Assembly: GCF_018141545.1 (NCBI RefSeq)
Contig: NZ_CP064356.1
Coordinates: 310,001-374,000, forward strand
Length of the DNA stretch: 64,000 nucleotides
Origin: Miltoncostaea oceani
GTDB taxonomy: Bacteria > Actinomycetota > Thermoleophilia > Miltoncostaeales > Miltoncostaeaceae
Direction of reading: 5' to 3'
Part shown: positions 33,399 through 42,346 of the stretch, one piece after another
Numbering within the stretch: the stretch's first letter is position 1
How the letters are laid out: each line of letters begins with the position of its first letter
Notes under the pieces: model-generated
What the model saw: the letters and a program-made list of their open reading frames with translations, nothing else
The model's database searches: none
Told to the model about the DNA's origin: nothing
Program-made: the position numbers and the translations under genes

Positions 33399-34242
33399 TG
33401 GCCGCCGCCATCGTCGCGGCCGTGCCCGGCACGTGGGCGAGGAACAGGGACGGCTCGACGAGCTCCAGCTCCAGCACCACCGGCGCCCCGTCCGGACCCG
33501 GCACGAGGTCGACCCGGGCGTAGAGCAGGTCGGCGGCGCCCCCCGGGACCGCGGCGAGGGCGAGGGCCCCGACCCGCATCTCGTCGGCGGTCGCCGTCGC
33601 CGGGCGGATGTCCTCCTCGACGAACAGGTCCCCCACGACCTGCAGCCCCGGCACCAGCATCGGCCCCTTGCGCGCCGCGTGGCTGAACGCGCCGCCGATG
33701 TGGACGAGGGCCGTCTCGCCACGGACCCCCTCCACCGCGGCCAGGTAGGGCTGCGCCATCGCCGTGCGCCCGTCGGCGTGGAGCCGCGCGACGTGCTCCG
33801 CCGCCGCCGCGCGCTCGTGGGCGCCGTACCGCGCCGTGTCGATCGACCCGGCGGAGACCGCGGGCTTCACCACGACCTCCCCGCCGGGCCAGTCCATCGC
33901 CTCGCCGGGCTCCGCGAAGGCCGTCGGCACCACCGGCACCCCGGCGGCGGCCAGGTCGGCGAGGTACCGCTTCTCGCTGCTCCACGACAGCACCCGCGGC
34001 GGGTTCGCGAGGTCCGTGACCGCCGCCGTGCGCGCCGCCCAGGCGAGCATCTCGTCACGGCGCCGGGGGTAGTCCCAGACGGAGCGCACCACCGCGAGGT
34101 CGAACGCCGCCCAGTCCACCGCCGGGTCGTCCCAGTCGACCAGCTCCCACGGCACCCCGTGGGCGTCGAGCGCGGCGGTGAGCGGGGGCAGGTCGTCGTC
34201 GAGGCCGCGGGCGACCGCCGCCGTGACCAGCGCCACCGTCAC
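33361..34242 (-). CDS. ATP-grasp domain protein
   Basis: 293 residues. GGEVVVKPAVSAGSIDTARY is the ATP-grasp nucleotide loop, and VVLELELVEPSLFL gives the metal-binding Glu residues near the C-terminus. The N-terminal pre-ATP-grasp domain contains FDLAVVRSVWDYPRRRDEML. Such proteins resemble glutathione/cycloserine-type ligases that join a carboxylate to an amine or thiol; the substrate here is unknown. GTG 34242 overlaps the histidine kinase stop, so it is the third gene of the TrxR-kinase operon. Confidence 0.85.
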   Translation of the reverse strand: MTVALVTAAVARGLDDDLPPLTAALDAHGVPWELVDWDDPAVDWAAFDLAVVRSVWDYPRRRDEMLAWAARTAAVTDLANPPRVLSWSSEKRYLADLAAAGVPVVPTAFAEPGEAMDWPGGEVVVKPAVSAGSIDTARYGAHERAAAAEHVARLHADGRTAMAQPYLAAVEGVRGETALVHIGGAFSHAARKGPMLVPGLQVVGDLFVEEDIRPATATADEMRVGALALAAVPGGAADLLYARVDLVPGPDGAPVVLELELVEPSLFLAHVPGTAATMAAAITARRGGATARG

Positions 34243-35615
34243 GCGGTGACCGGCAGCCGCACCTCGAACCGCGTCCGCCCCGGCGCCGACTCGAGGCGCA
34301 CCTGGCCGCGGTGGTTCTCGACGATCCGGCGGACGATGTCGAGCCCGAGGCCCGTCCCCCCGCCGACGTCCTTCGTGGTGAAGAACGGCTCGAACAGCCG
34401 GCTCTGCAGCTCGGGGGGGACCCCGGGGCCGTCGTCGATGACCGACACCGAGATCGCGTCGCCGGCGCGGGCGGTGCGGATCGTGATCGTCCCGTGGCCG
34501 TCGACCGCGTCGATGGCGTTGTCGATCAGGTTCGTCCAGACCTGGTTGAGCTGGGACGCGTGGACCGTGACGGGCGGCAGGTCGCGGTCGTAGTCGCGCT
34601 CCACCCGCACGTCCCCCCGGCGCAACTCGTGCGCCAGCATCGTGAGGGTGCTCTCGATGCCGTCGTGGACGTCGATCGTCTGGGTCCGCGCCTCGTCCAT
34701 GTGCGTGTAGTCCTTCACCGACGCGACGATCGCCGAGATGCGGCCGGTGCTCTCGTGCAGGTCGGCGACGAGGCCGCGGGCGGTCAGCGACGCCGCGACC
34801 CACTCGAGCGCCGGGCCGAGCGCGGAGCCGGCGTGGGCGGCGACGCGGTCCACCCACTCGGCGCCGACCCCGGCCTCGGCGAGCGGCGGGGCGAGACGCC
34901 AGCCCTCCAGGCCGCGGGCGTCGAGGAGGTCGGCGAGGGCGTCCTCGCGGTCCGCGGCCTCCATCGCCCCGCCGGCGCCCCCCTCGGCGACGTGGGCGGC
35001 GGCCTCCTGCTGCAGGGCGACGAGCGCCTCCGCGTCGACGCGCTCGACCCCGCACGACACGAAGCTGCGCAGCGTGCTGTCGAGGGTCTCCAGCGCCCGG
35101 CCGAGGTCGGACGCGCTGCGGCGGGCGGCCGCCGCCGGGTTGTTGAGCTCGTGGGCGAGGCCGGCGGAGAGCGTGCCGAGGGCGATCAGCTTCTCGCGTT
35201 CCCGCAGCACCGCCTCGGCCCCCTGGTGGACGGGGGCGATCAGGCCGAGCGAGCCCCGCAGGACGCTCGGCACGTCCCGCAGCAGGCGCCGGAACTCGTC
35301 GCCCGGCACGACGATCATGCGGGCGTCGCTGACGATCCGCCCCGTCGCCGCCGATGGCTCGTCGGTGAGGAGGTTCATCGCCCCGAAGTAGGTGGGGGCG
35401 GGCCGCGAGGCGAGGACCACCTCCTCGCCCCCGATGTCGCGGACCCACTCGATGACGCCGGACGTCAGCACGCAGAAGCGGTCCGCGGGACCGCCCTCGC
35501 GCACCGCCACCGCCCCGGCCGGCAGGTCCTCCTCGTGGGCGGAGGCCGCCAGCGCGGCGAGGCACTCCTCGCCGACCTCGGCGAACAGGTCGACCCGTCG
35601 CAGCGCGTCGATCAC
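34239..35615 (-). CDS. Histidine kinase with N-terminal cyclic-nucleotide-binding-like sensor
   Basis: 458 residues. Residues 1-120 form a cNMP-binding-like beta roll (LFAEVGEECLAALAASAHEE, VREGGPADRFCVLTSGVIEW). Phosphoacceptor His155 is in LSAGLAHELNNP. The HATPase-c domain has NLIDNAIDAVDG (N box), DDGPGVP (G1), FEPFFTTKDVGGGTGLGLDI (F/G2). No membrane helix: a soluble sensor kinase. The adjacent receiver-TrxR fusion is the obvious partner. GTG 35615 overlaps that gene's stop (GTGA); a very long upstream open frame is a shadow. Confidence 0.9.
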   Translation of the reverse strand: MIDALRRVDLFAEVGEECLAALAASAHEEDLPAGAVAVREGGPADRFCVLTSGVIEWVRDIGGEEVVLASRPAPTYFGAMNLLTDEPSAATGRIVSDARMIVVPGDEFRRLLRDVPSVLRGSLGLIAPVHQGAEAVLREREKLIALGTLSAGLAHELNNPAAAARRSASDLGRALETLDSTLRSFVSCGVERVDAEALVALQQEAAAHVAEGGAGGAMEAADREDALADLLDARGLEGWRLAPPLAEAGVGAEWVDRVAAHAGSALGPALEWVAASLTARGLVADLHESTGRISAIVASVKDYTHMDEARTQTIDVHDGIESTLTMLAHELRRGDVRVERDYDRDLPPVTVHASQLNQVWTNLIDNAIDAVDGHGTITIRTARAGDAISVSVIDDGPGVPPELQSRLFEPFFTTKDVGGGTGLGLDIVRRIVENHRGQVRLESAPGRTRFEVRLPVTA

Positions 35616-37309
35616 GCGAGCGTCCCCAGGTACTGGTGCACGAGCTGCACCGCCATCGACCCGTCGCCGACGGCCCCCGCGACCCGCTTGATCGACTGGT
35701 GCCGCACGTCGCCCGCCACGAACACGCCGGGCAGGCTCGACTCGAGCAGCAGCGGCGCCCGCTCCAGCGGCCACGCGGGGCGCACCCCGGGGGCGCGCAG
35801 GTCGGGCCCGGCGAGGATGAACCCGTGGTCGTCGCGGGCGACGACGCCCGACAGCCACTCCGTGTTCGGGTGGGCGCCGATGAAGATGAACATCGCCCCG
35901 GCGGGGACGCGCTCCTCGGCGCCGGTGTCGCGGTCGCGGATGGTGATCCCCTCCAGCCCGCCGGACCCGTCGACCGCCACGACCTCGGCGCGGAGCCGCA
36001 CGTCGACGCCGGGGGAGGCGTCGATGCGGTCGGTCAGGTAGCGGGACATCCCGTCGCGCAGGTCGCGGCCGCGGCACAGGATCGTCACCCGCTCCGCGAA
36101 CCCGGCGAAGTAGAGCGCCGCCTGCCCGGCCGAGTTCGCGCCGCCGACGATGTAGACCCGCTCGCCGCGCAGGCCGGGCGCCTCGGCGCGCGAGCCGCCG
36201 TAGTAGACGCCGCGACCGGTGAGCGCGTCGGCGCCCGGCACGTCGAGCCGCCGGTACTGCACCCCCGTCGCGACCACGACCGCGTGCCCCGCGATCTCGT
36301 CGCCGCCCGCGAGTCGCAGCACCCGCGCCGGCCCGCGCGCCTCCAGGCCCACGGCGTCCTGCACGGAGAGGAGCTGCGCGCCGAACCGCTGCGCCTGGGC
36401 GGTCGCGCGCCGCGTCAGGTCGGCGCCGGAGAGTCCGACCGGGAAGCCGAGGTAGTTCTCGATGCGCGAGCTCTGGCCGGCCTGCCCGCCGGGCGCGTCC
36501 CGCTCGACCAGCACGGTCCGAAGGCCCTCGGAGGCGCCGTACACCGCCGCGGCGAGGCCGGCGGGGCCGCCCCCGACGACGACCAGGTCGTGGAACGGCG
36601 CGTCGGCGCGGGTCGTGAGGCCGACCCGCTCCGCGACCTGCAGCGTCGTCGGCGCGCTCAGCACCCCGCCGTCGGGGAACACCAGCACCGGCAGACGCGA
36701 CGGGTCGGCCCCCCCGGCGTCGAGCAGCACCCGGGCCTCCGGGTCGAGCTCCGCGTCGAGCCAGCGGTACGGGACGTTGTTGCGGGCGAGGAAGTCCTTC
36801 AGCTCGTGCGACTCGCGGGAGAGGCGGTGGCCGACGACGCGGATGCCGACCTCGCCCGTCACGCCCGCCTGCCAGTCCGACAGGAGGTCGTCGATGACGG
36901 GGTAGAGCTGCTCCTCCGGCGGGTCCCACGGCTTCATCAGGTAGTGGTCGAGCGCGACGCGGTTGATCGCGTCGATCGCCGCCTGGGTGTCGGCGTACGC
37001 CGTGAGGAGCACCCGCTTCGCCTCGGGGACGACCCCGAGGGCGCGCTCCAGGAACTCGACGCCCGTCATCGCCGGCATCCGCTGGTCGGCGAGCAGCAGC
37101 GCGACCCGCTCCTCGCGCAGCGCGACCTGCCCGAGCATCTCCAGGCCCTGCGCGCCCGACTCGGCCCGCAGCACCCGGAACCGCTCGCCGTACTGCCGGC
37201 GCAGGTCGCGCTGGACGGCGCGCGACACGCCGGGGTCGTCGTCGACGCTGATCATCACCGGCTTGACGTCGCGCGGGGTCGCCGGTGCGGTGTCGGGCGG
37301 GTGGGGCAC
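35612..37309 (-). CDS. Fused response-regulator receiver/glutaredoxin-like/thioredoxin-reductase-like flavoprotein
   Basis: 565 residues. Receiver domain 15-140 with acidic pocket DDD (23-25), phosphoacceptor Asp75 (LLADQRMP), Thr103 and Lys126 (MKPW). A glutaredoxin-like segment (about 155-232: RLSRESHELKDFLARNNVPY ... LPVLVFPDGG) has SRES where the CPxC would be. A TrxR-type FAD/NAD domain (about 240-565) has GGGPAG, ATGVQYR, GGANSAG and FVAGDV, but the redox CxxC is replaced by GVYYGGSRAEA (367-377). It may thus be an NAD(P)H oxidase or sensor-effector rather than a disulfide reductase. GTG 37309 start; ATG 37255 (MISVDDD) is possible. Confidence 0.9.
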   Translation of the reverse strand: MPHPPDTAPATPRDVKPVMISVDDDPGVSRAVQRDLRRQYGERFRVLRAESGAQGLEMLGQVALREERVALLLADQRMPAMTGVEFLERALGVVPEAKRVLLTAYADTQAAIDAINRVALDHYLMKPWDPPEEQLYPVIDDLLSDWQAGVTGEVGIRVVGHRLSRESHELKDFLARNNVPYRWLDAELDPEARVLLDAGGADPSRLPVLVFPDGGVLSAPTTLQVAERVGLTTRADAPFHDLVVVGGGPAGLAAAVYGASEGLRTVLVERDAPGGQAGQSSRIENYLGFPVGLSGADLTRRATAQAQRFGAQLLSVQDAVGLEARGPARVLRLAGGDEIAGHAVVVATGVQYRRLDVPGADALTGRGVYYGGSRAEAPGLRGERVYIVGGANSAGQAALYFAGFAERVTILCRGRDLRDGMSRYLTDRIDASPGVDVRLRAEVVAVDGSGGLEGITIRDRDTGAEERVPAGAMFIFIGAHPNTEWLSGVVARDDHGFILAGPDLRAPGVRPAWPLERAPLLLESSLPGVFVAGDVRHQSIKRVAGAVGDGSMAVQLVHQYLGTLA

Positions 37310-37355
37310 TCGGCGGAGTTCTACTCCCCCGGGGGCGCGTCGTGCCCGGGGTCGC

Positions 37356-37361
37356 TAGCGT
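37356..37361 (+). promoter_or_regulatory. TAGCGT -10 box, leaderless DsbA-like gene
   Basis: TAGCGT, 6 bases, then ATG 37368, with no room for a ribosome-binding site. The divergent minus-strand gene starts only 58 bases away, so the two promoters must overlap; TAGAAC with 8 bases to its GTG (37309) is a weak mirror candidate. Confidence 0.6.
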
Positions 37362-37367
37362 CGCGGG

Positions 37368-38219
37368 ATGACCGCCGTCCGCATCACCGAGTTCACCGAC
37401 CCCGCCTGCCCCTGGGCCTACAGCGCCGAGCCGTTCCGCCGGCGCCTCGACTGGCTCTACGGCGACGCCCTCGAATGGGACGTCCGGATGGTCGTGCTGA
37501 GCGACTCCCCCGAGCACTACCTCGAGATGGGGTTCACGCCCGAGAAGCTCTCCGCCGCGTACCGGCGCATCGCCCACGATCACGGGATGCCGATCGACAC
37601 GGCCGTCCGCCCGCGCATGTCGGCGTCGCTGCCGGCGTGCCGCGCCGTCGTCGCCGCCCGCCTGAACGCGCCGGAGCGCATGCGGCCGCTGCTGCGCCGC
37701 CTGCGGGTGCGCACCATGCGCGGCGAGCTGCTCGACGAGCAGGCGACGATCGACGGGGCCGCGCGCGACGCCGGCATCGACCCCGTGGAGCTCGCGGGCT
37801 GGGCGGCGGAGCAGGCCACCGAGGACGCCCTCCGGGAGGACATGGCGGCCGCCCGGCGCCCCCTGCCGGCGGCCCTCGTGCTCGACGAGCGCCTCGCGAA
37901 CTGGTCGGGCGGGCGCCGCTACACCTGCCCGTCGTACGAGATGACGCGGATCGAGGACGGCGTGCGGATCGCGGTCCCCGGGTTCCAGCCGTTCGCCGCC
38001 TACGACGTGATCATGGCCAACCTCGTCCCCGGCGTGCGCCGCGCCGCCCCCGCCGCGAGCGCGGAGGAGGTGCTGGGCTGGACCGGCACGCCGCTCGCCA
38101 CGAAGGAGGTCGCCGTCGTCCGCGACATCCCGTTCGAGGAGGCGCGCGAGGAGCTCGGCCGCGTCGCGGTCGAGGAGCACGTCGGCTCCGACGGGTTCTG
38201 GACGCTGCCCGGCGGCTGA
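37368..38219 (+). CDS. DsbA-family protein (FrnE/2-hydroxychromene-carboxylate isomerase-like)
   Basis: 283 residues, thioredoxin fold with helical insertion. The active-site position reads DPACPWAYS: Cys14 kept, second cysteine replaced by Ala (CPWA), so classical disulfide exchange is unlikely; many FrnE-like proteins keep CPWC. The C-terminal part contains VPGFQPFAAYDVIMANLVPG. No signal peptide, so it is cytoplasmic. It lies divergent from the receiver-TrxR operon, hinting at a shared redox response, but this is inference. Confidence 0.82.
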   Translation: MTAVRITEFTDPACPWAYSAEPFRRRLDWLYGDALEWDVRMVVLSDSPEHYLEMGFTPEKLSAAYRRIAHDHGMPIDTAVRPRMSASLPACRAVVAARLNAPERMRPLLRRLRVRTMRGELLDEQATIDGAARDAGIDPVELAGWAAEQATEDALREDMAAARRPLPAALVLDERLANWSGGRRYTCPSYEMTRIEDGVRIAVPGFQPFAAYDVIMANLVPGVRRAAPAASAEEVLGWTGTPLATKEVAVVRDIPFEEAREELGRVAVEEHVGSDGFWTLPGG

Positions 38220-38229
38220 GCGCAACGGC

Positions 38230-38259
38230 CCGGTAACGCCGGGCGCCTATCGTTACCGG
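38230..38259. promoter_or_regulatory. Dyad CCGGTAACG-N12-CGTTACCGG over the regulator promoter
   Basis: The two 9-base arms (38230-38238 and 38251-38259) are perfect reverse complements. TATCGT at 38248-38253, a possible -10 box, runs into the right arm. A protein dimer bound here would block the promoter of the MalT/BTAD regulator at 38283, which suggests autoregulation. A GTAACG...TAGCGT pair with nearly the same spacing recurs at 41328-41349 before the next gene. Confidence 0.6.
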
Positions 38260-38282
38260 CCACCTCCCGGACCGAGGCGGCG

Positions 38283-41200
38283 ATGCACCGACCCCGAGGG
38301 CTGATCCACTCGAAGACGCTCGTCCCCGCGGTCGGCGAGGGGACGATCGCGCGGCCGCGGGTGCTGCGCGCCCTGGCGGAGGCGGCCGAGGGGCGGCGGA
38401 TCCTGCTGGTGGTGGCGCCCGCCGGATCCGGCAAGACCACGGCGGTCGCCCAGCTCGTGCGGGCCCGCGCCGGCCCCCACGCCTGGTTGTCGCTGTGGGA
38501 CTCCGACGACGGCCCCGGCCGGTTCACCAGCTACCTCGCCGCCGCCGTCGCCGCGATCGACCCGGAGGCGGCGGCCCGCACCCGCCGCTTCCTCGAGGAC
38601 GGGCTCGCGCCGGAGGACTGCGCGGCCCTGCTCGGGGAGGAGCTGCCGCCGGGGGCGACGGTGGTGCTCGACGACCTCCACCACGTCGAGGCGCGCGCCC
38701 CCGTCCTGCGCGCCCTCCGCGCGTTCCTCGACGCCGTCACCGGGGGGACGCTGGTGGTGCTGGTGTCGCGCCGGCTGCTCCACGTCGACCTCGGCCGGGA
38801 CCTGCTCGCCGGTCGCGTCGGGGAGGTCTCCGAGGACGAGCTCGCCTTCCGCCCCGACGAGGTCGCGGCCCTGCTCGACGCCCGTGGCCTCGCCGCGCCC
38901 CCGGGGGGCGTCGCGTCCTCCGGCGGGTGGGCGGCGGGCATCGTCTTCGACGCCCTGCGCGGCGGCCCGTTCGCCGAGGCCGGCCCCGCGGCGGACGACC
39001 CGTTCTTCGCCTACCTCGGGTCCGAGGTCCTCGGCGCGCTGCCCCCGGCGCTCCGGACGCGGGTGCTGAGCAGCGCGCTGCTCGACGTGGTCGACGCACG
39101 GCGCCTCGCCGCGCTCCTCGGCGTCCCGTCCGCCGACGCCGAGTACGCGGAGATCTGCCGCCACCACCTCCCCGGGACCCTCTCGGAGGAGGGGCTGCGG
39201 TACCACCCCCGCTTCCGCGAGTTCCTGCTCACGGTGCTCGCGCGGGAGCACCCCGGCGACCTGCGGGCGGTGCGCACCCGGTACGCCCGGGCGCTGCTCG
39301 CGGACGGCCACGCCGAGGAGGCGGCCGACGCGCTGATCGCCGCGGGCGAGCTCGCCGAGGCGCAAGACGTCGTCGCCGGCGCGGCGGGGGCCGTGATGCG
39401 CCGCGGCGACTGGGACAAGGCGCTCGCGTGGTGCGCGGCCCTCGGCGAGGACGCCCTCGCGCGCCGCGACGACCTGCGCGCGGTGCAGGTCCGCGCGCTG
39501 CTGATGAGCCGCCGCCAGGACGACCTGGAGGACCTGGTGCGCCGCATGCGGGCCGGCGGGGAGTTCGACCGGCTCCGGGAACGCGCCCCCGACGTCGCCG
39601 CCTGGGCGGCGTGGGCGCTCCACGTCTCGGGCGACTGGGCCGGGATGCTCGCGTTGACGCCCCCGGACGAGGCGACCCGGCGCGCTCGCGTGATCCGGTA
39701 CATCGCGTGGACGGCGATCGGCGACACCCCTCCCCGGCCGTTCGCGGGCGACGAGCTCGACCGCGCGTGGCCGCTCCACGTCGCCCTGCAGTCGGCGCTC
39801 TACTACCGGGGCGCGTTCGCGGAGGTCGAGCGCCTCGCGTGGGCGGCCGCGGAGCGCGGGCCGGTCACGGCGACCCTCGCCGAGATCTACCGCATCGCCG
39901 TCCTGCGGGCGCGCGGGGACCTCGCCGACGCGCGGGCGGTGCTCGACGCGACCGCCCCCCGCATCCGGGCGTCCCGCTTCATCGAGTTCTGGCAGCAGGC
40001 CGACGCCGAGCTCTCGTTCGCCGAGGGCGACCACGACCGCGGGCTCCACCTGATCCGCGCCGCCCGGATGACCTCGCGCCAGCACGGCTACCGCCTGGCG
40101 GACCGCGCCGTCCTCGCGGTCGTCGAGGGCCGGATGCTCGTGCGGACGGGCCAGCTCCCCGAGGCGCTCGAGGTGCTCGGCGCGGCGCGGACCTGGTGCG
40201 CCGACCGCGGCCTCGCGTGCTTCCGCGAGTGGGCGGACACCTGGTACGCCATCGGCCGCCTCGCGCTCGGCGGCGACCCCGACGGCCCCCATGACATGCT
40301 CGTCGCGGCGATCGCGGGGATGGAGCGCGCCGGCCGGCGCCTCGAGCTCCCTGCCGCCCGGGTGGCCCTCGCCGAGTGCCTGTGGCGGCGGGGGGACGAG
40401 GCCGGCCACGACGCCGCCGCCGACGCCGCCCACGCGGCCGCGGTGCAGATGGGCACCCTCGGGCCGCTGCTCGTCGCGTTGTCGACGATGCCCGACGTCC
40501 TGGCGCGCCGCATCGACGCGTCACCCGCCGACGACCCCCGGTGGCGGTCGCTGGCGTCGGCCGGACGGGGCGACCTCGGGCCGCACCACCCTCCGCGGCG
40601 CGCGCGTCGTGGTGCGCACCCTCGGGGTCGCGGCGCTCGAGGCCGACGGCGCGACGCTCGCCGGCCTGTCCCCGAAGGCCGTCGAGCTGGCGGCCGCGGT
40701 GGCGCGCGCCGGCCCGGGCGGAGCGGACCGCGCGGCGCTCGCGGGGGAGCTGTTCGAGGGCAGCATCGACGGCGCCAACCACCTGCGCCAACTCGTCCAC
40801 CGGCTCCGCCGTGCGCTGCCCGACGGCGTGACGCTCGCGTCGTCGCCGGGGCACCTGACGTGGCAGCCGGCGGGCGCCGTGGTCACGGAGGACCGGCTGC
40901 TGGAGGCCCTGCTCTCGCGCGGGCGCCGCGAGGTGGGCGCGGCCCGGCGGACGACGCTCGCCGCGGCGATCGCGATGGCCGACCGCGGCCCGTTCCTGCC
41001 GGGGGCCGAGGGGGACCTCGCCGTGCGCCGCCGCGCCGAGCTGGACGCGCGCGTCGCCGACGCCCGCCGCGAGCACGCACGCGACCTGCTCGCCGCCGGC
41101 CGTCCCGCGCAGGCCGCCGAGGCCGCCCGCGCCGCCGTCGTCGCCGACCCCTACCGTGAGGACGGCTGGCAGATCCTCATGCGCGCGCACGCGGCGGCCG

Positions 41201-41331
41201 ACGGCCCGGCGTCGGCGCTGCCGCCCTACCTGGAGTGCGCGGAGGCGCTCGCCGGCGTCGGGCTGACCCCCTCCACCGAGACGCGGGCGCTGCTGGAGCG
41301 GCTGCGCGGCGGCGGCGCGACGGGCGTGTAA
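38283..41331 (+). CDS. MalT-like ATPase/TPR regulator with C-terminal BTAD domain, interrupted by a frameshift
   Basis: The first frame (from ATG 38283) has a MalT-type start LIHSKTLVPAVGEGTIARPR, Walker A APAGSGKTTAVA, Walker B TVVLDDLHH and a long TPR-like helical region to about 40560. From about 40590 the coding sense moves to the +1 frame: RVVVRTLGVAALEADGATLA, LSPKAVELAAAVARAG, HLRQLVHRLRRALPDG (OmpR-like winged helix) and a BTAD domain to the stop at 41331. The first frame itself runs on as non-coding to 41159. Rejoining needs one extra base skipped near 40560-40609; total about 1,015 residues. It is a mutation, a sequence error, or two coupled genes with a GTG at 40609. ATP-dependent transcription activator of unknown targets. 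Confidence 0.75.
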
Positions 41332-41349
41332 CGGATCGGGGCCTAGCGT
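41328..41349 (+). promoter_or_regulatory. GTAACG-N10-TAGCGT element before the acetoacetate-decarboxylase-like gene
   Basis: GTAACG (41328-41333) and TAGCGT (41344-41349) are 10 bases apart. The same pair, GTAACG and TATCGT 9 bases apart, lies in the dyad before the adjacent regulator at 38233-38253. TAGCGT is likely the -10 box; GTAACG overlaps the regulator stop and may be a regulator half-site. Confidence 0.45.
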
Positions 41350-41383
41350 CCCCGGCGGTACCGCACCCCACGAGGAGGCCCCC

Positions 41384-42211
41384 ATGCCCGGGACGCCCGG
41401 ACGTCTCACGCCCGACCGGTTCGGCTTCTCCATGCCCCCGAGCGATCCGCCGTTCGACAAGCCCCCGTACTACTACCGCGGCATCGAGATGATGGCGTTC
41501 GCGTACGAGACCGACGACGACGCCGCCGCGGCGATCGTGCCGGAGGGGCTCACCATCGCCCACTCGCCGGCGATCGCGCAGCTCATCTTCACCAACTTCC
41601 ACTTCTCCACCCTCGGCGCGTACACCGAGGCGATCCTCGGCGTGAGCTGCCTCTGGGAGGGGGAGCCCGTCACGTACTGCTCCAACCTCCTCGTCACGAA
41701 CGAGGTCGGCCTGATCGGCGGCCGCGAGCCCTACGGCTTCCCGAAGCTGTTCGGCGAGGTCGAGTGGGTGAAGGAGCACGAGATCATCTCGGCGTACGCG
41801 GAGCGCCCGAAGGGCAAGCGCATCTGCACCGGGGTGATGCGGCCCCGCGACATCCTCGCGCCCGAGGACGTCGTGACCCCGCCGCTCGTGACGCTGAAGA
41901 TCATCCCCAGCCCCGAGGAGGGCGCGCCGCCCGAGGTCTGCGAGCTGGTGCGCACGCCCCTCGAGTTCGAGCTGATCGTCGGCTCCGACGGGCGCGGCGA
42001 GGGCTTCGCCGGGCCCGGCAACGTGACCTTCGACTCGCCGTCGGCCATCGACCCGTGGCACCGGATGCCGGTGCGGCGGATGGTCGCGTCGAGCTGGGGT
42101 CGCTACAACTTCGTGCTGCCCTACGGCCAGGTCATCAAGCGGTACGACGTGGCCCGCACCGCCGAGCCGGTCGAGCAGGCCGACGAGCCGGTGGTCGCCG
42201 CGGGCGCCTGA
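41384..42211 (+). CDS. Acetoacetate decarboxylase family protein
   Basis: 275 residues. ADC-fold signatures include NLLVTNEVGLIGGREPYGFP followed by Lys121, the position of the Schiff-base lysine (GFPK), and SSWGRYNFVLPYGQVI near the end. Acetoacetate decarboxylase makes acetone; family members also include aldolase-dehydratases in specialised metabolism, so the substrate is open. GAGGAGG lies 7 bases before ATG 41384. It is a single gene downstream of the BTAD regulator and shares promoter elements with it, so it may be its target (inference). Confidence 0.85.
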   Translation: MPGTPGRLTPDRFGFSMPPSDPPFDKPPYYYRGIEMMAFAYETDDDAAAAIVPEGLTIAHSPAIAQLIFTNFHFSTLGAYTEAILGVSCLWEGEPVTYCSNLLVTNEVGLIGGREPYGFPKLFGEVEWVKEHEIISAYAERPKGKRICTGVMRPRDILAPEDVVTPPLVTLKIIPSPEEGAPPEVCELVRTPLEFELIVGSDGRGEGFAGPGNVTFDSPSAIDPWHRMPVRRMVASSWGRYNFVLPYGQVIKRYDVARTAEPVEQADEPVVAAGA

Positions 42212-42269
42212 CCGCGAGGGGGCCGGCGGGCGGTGCACCCGCCGGCCCCGGGCGTCGCATGAGAGCCGT

Positions 42270-42302
42270 CTCACGTCCGGCTCACGTCCCCCTCACGCGC
42301 GG
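42270..42302 (+). promoter_or_regulatory. Three 11-bp direct repeats (CTCACGTCCGG type)
   Basis: CTCACG recurs at 42270, 42281 and 42292, an exact 11-base period, with tails TCCGG, TCCCC and CGCGG. Direct repeats at one helical turn are how OmpR/PhoP-type winged-helix regulators bind. They lie 45-77 bases upstream of the secreted protein gene at 42347. Confidence 0.5.
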
Positions 42303-42346
42303 CTGCCAGCCTGCCGGTCCGGATCGAGATGACGGGGGGACGCGAC

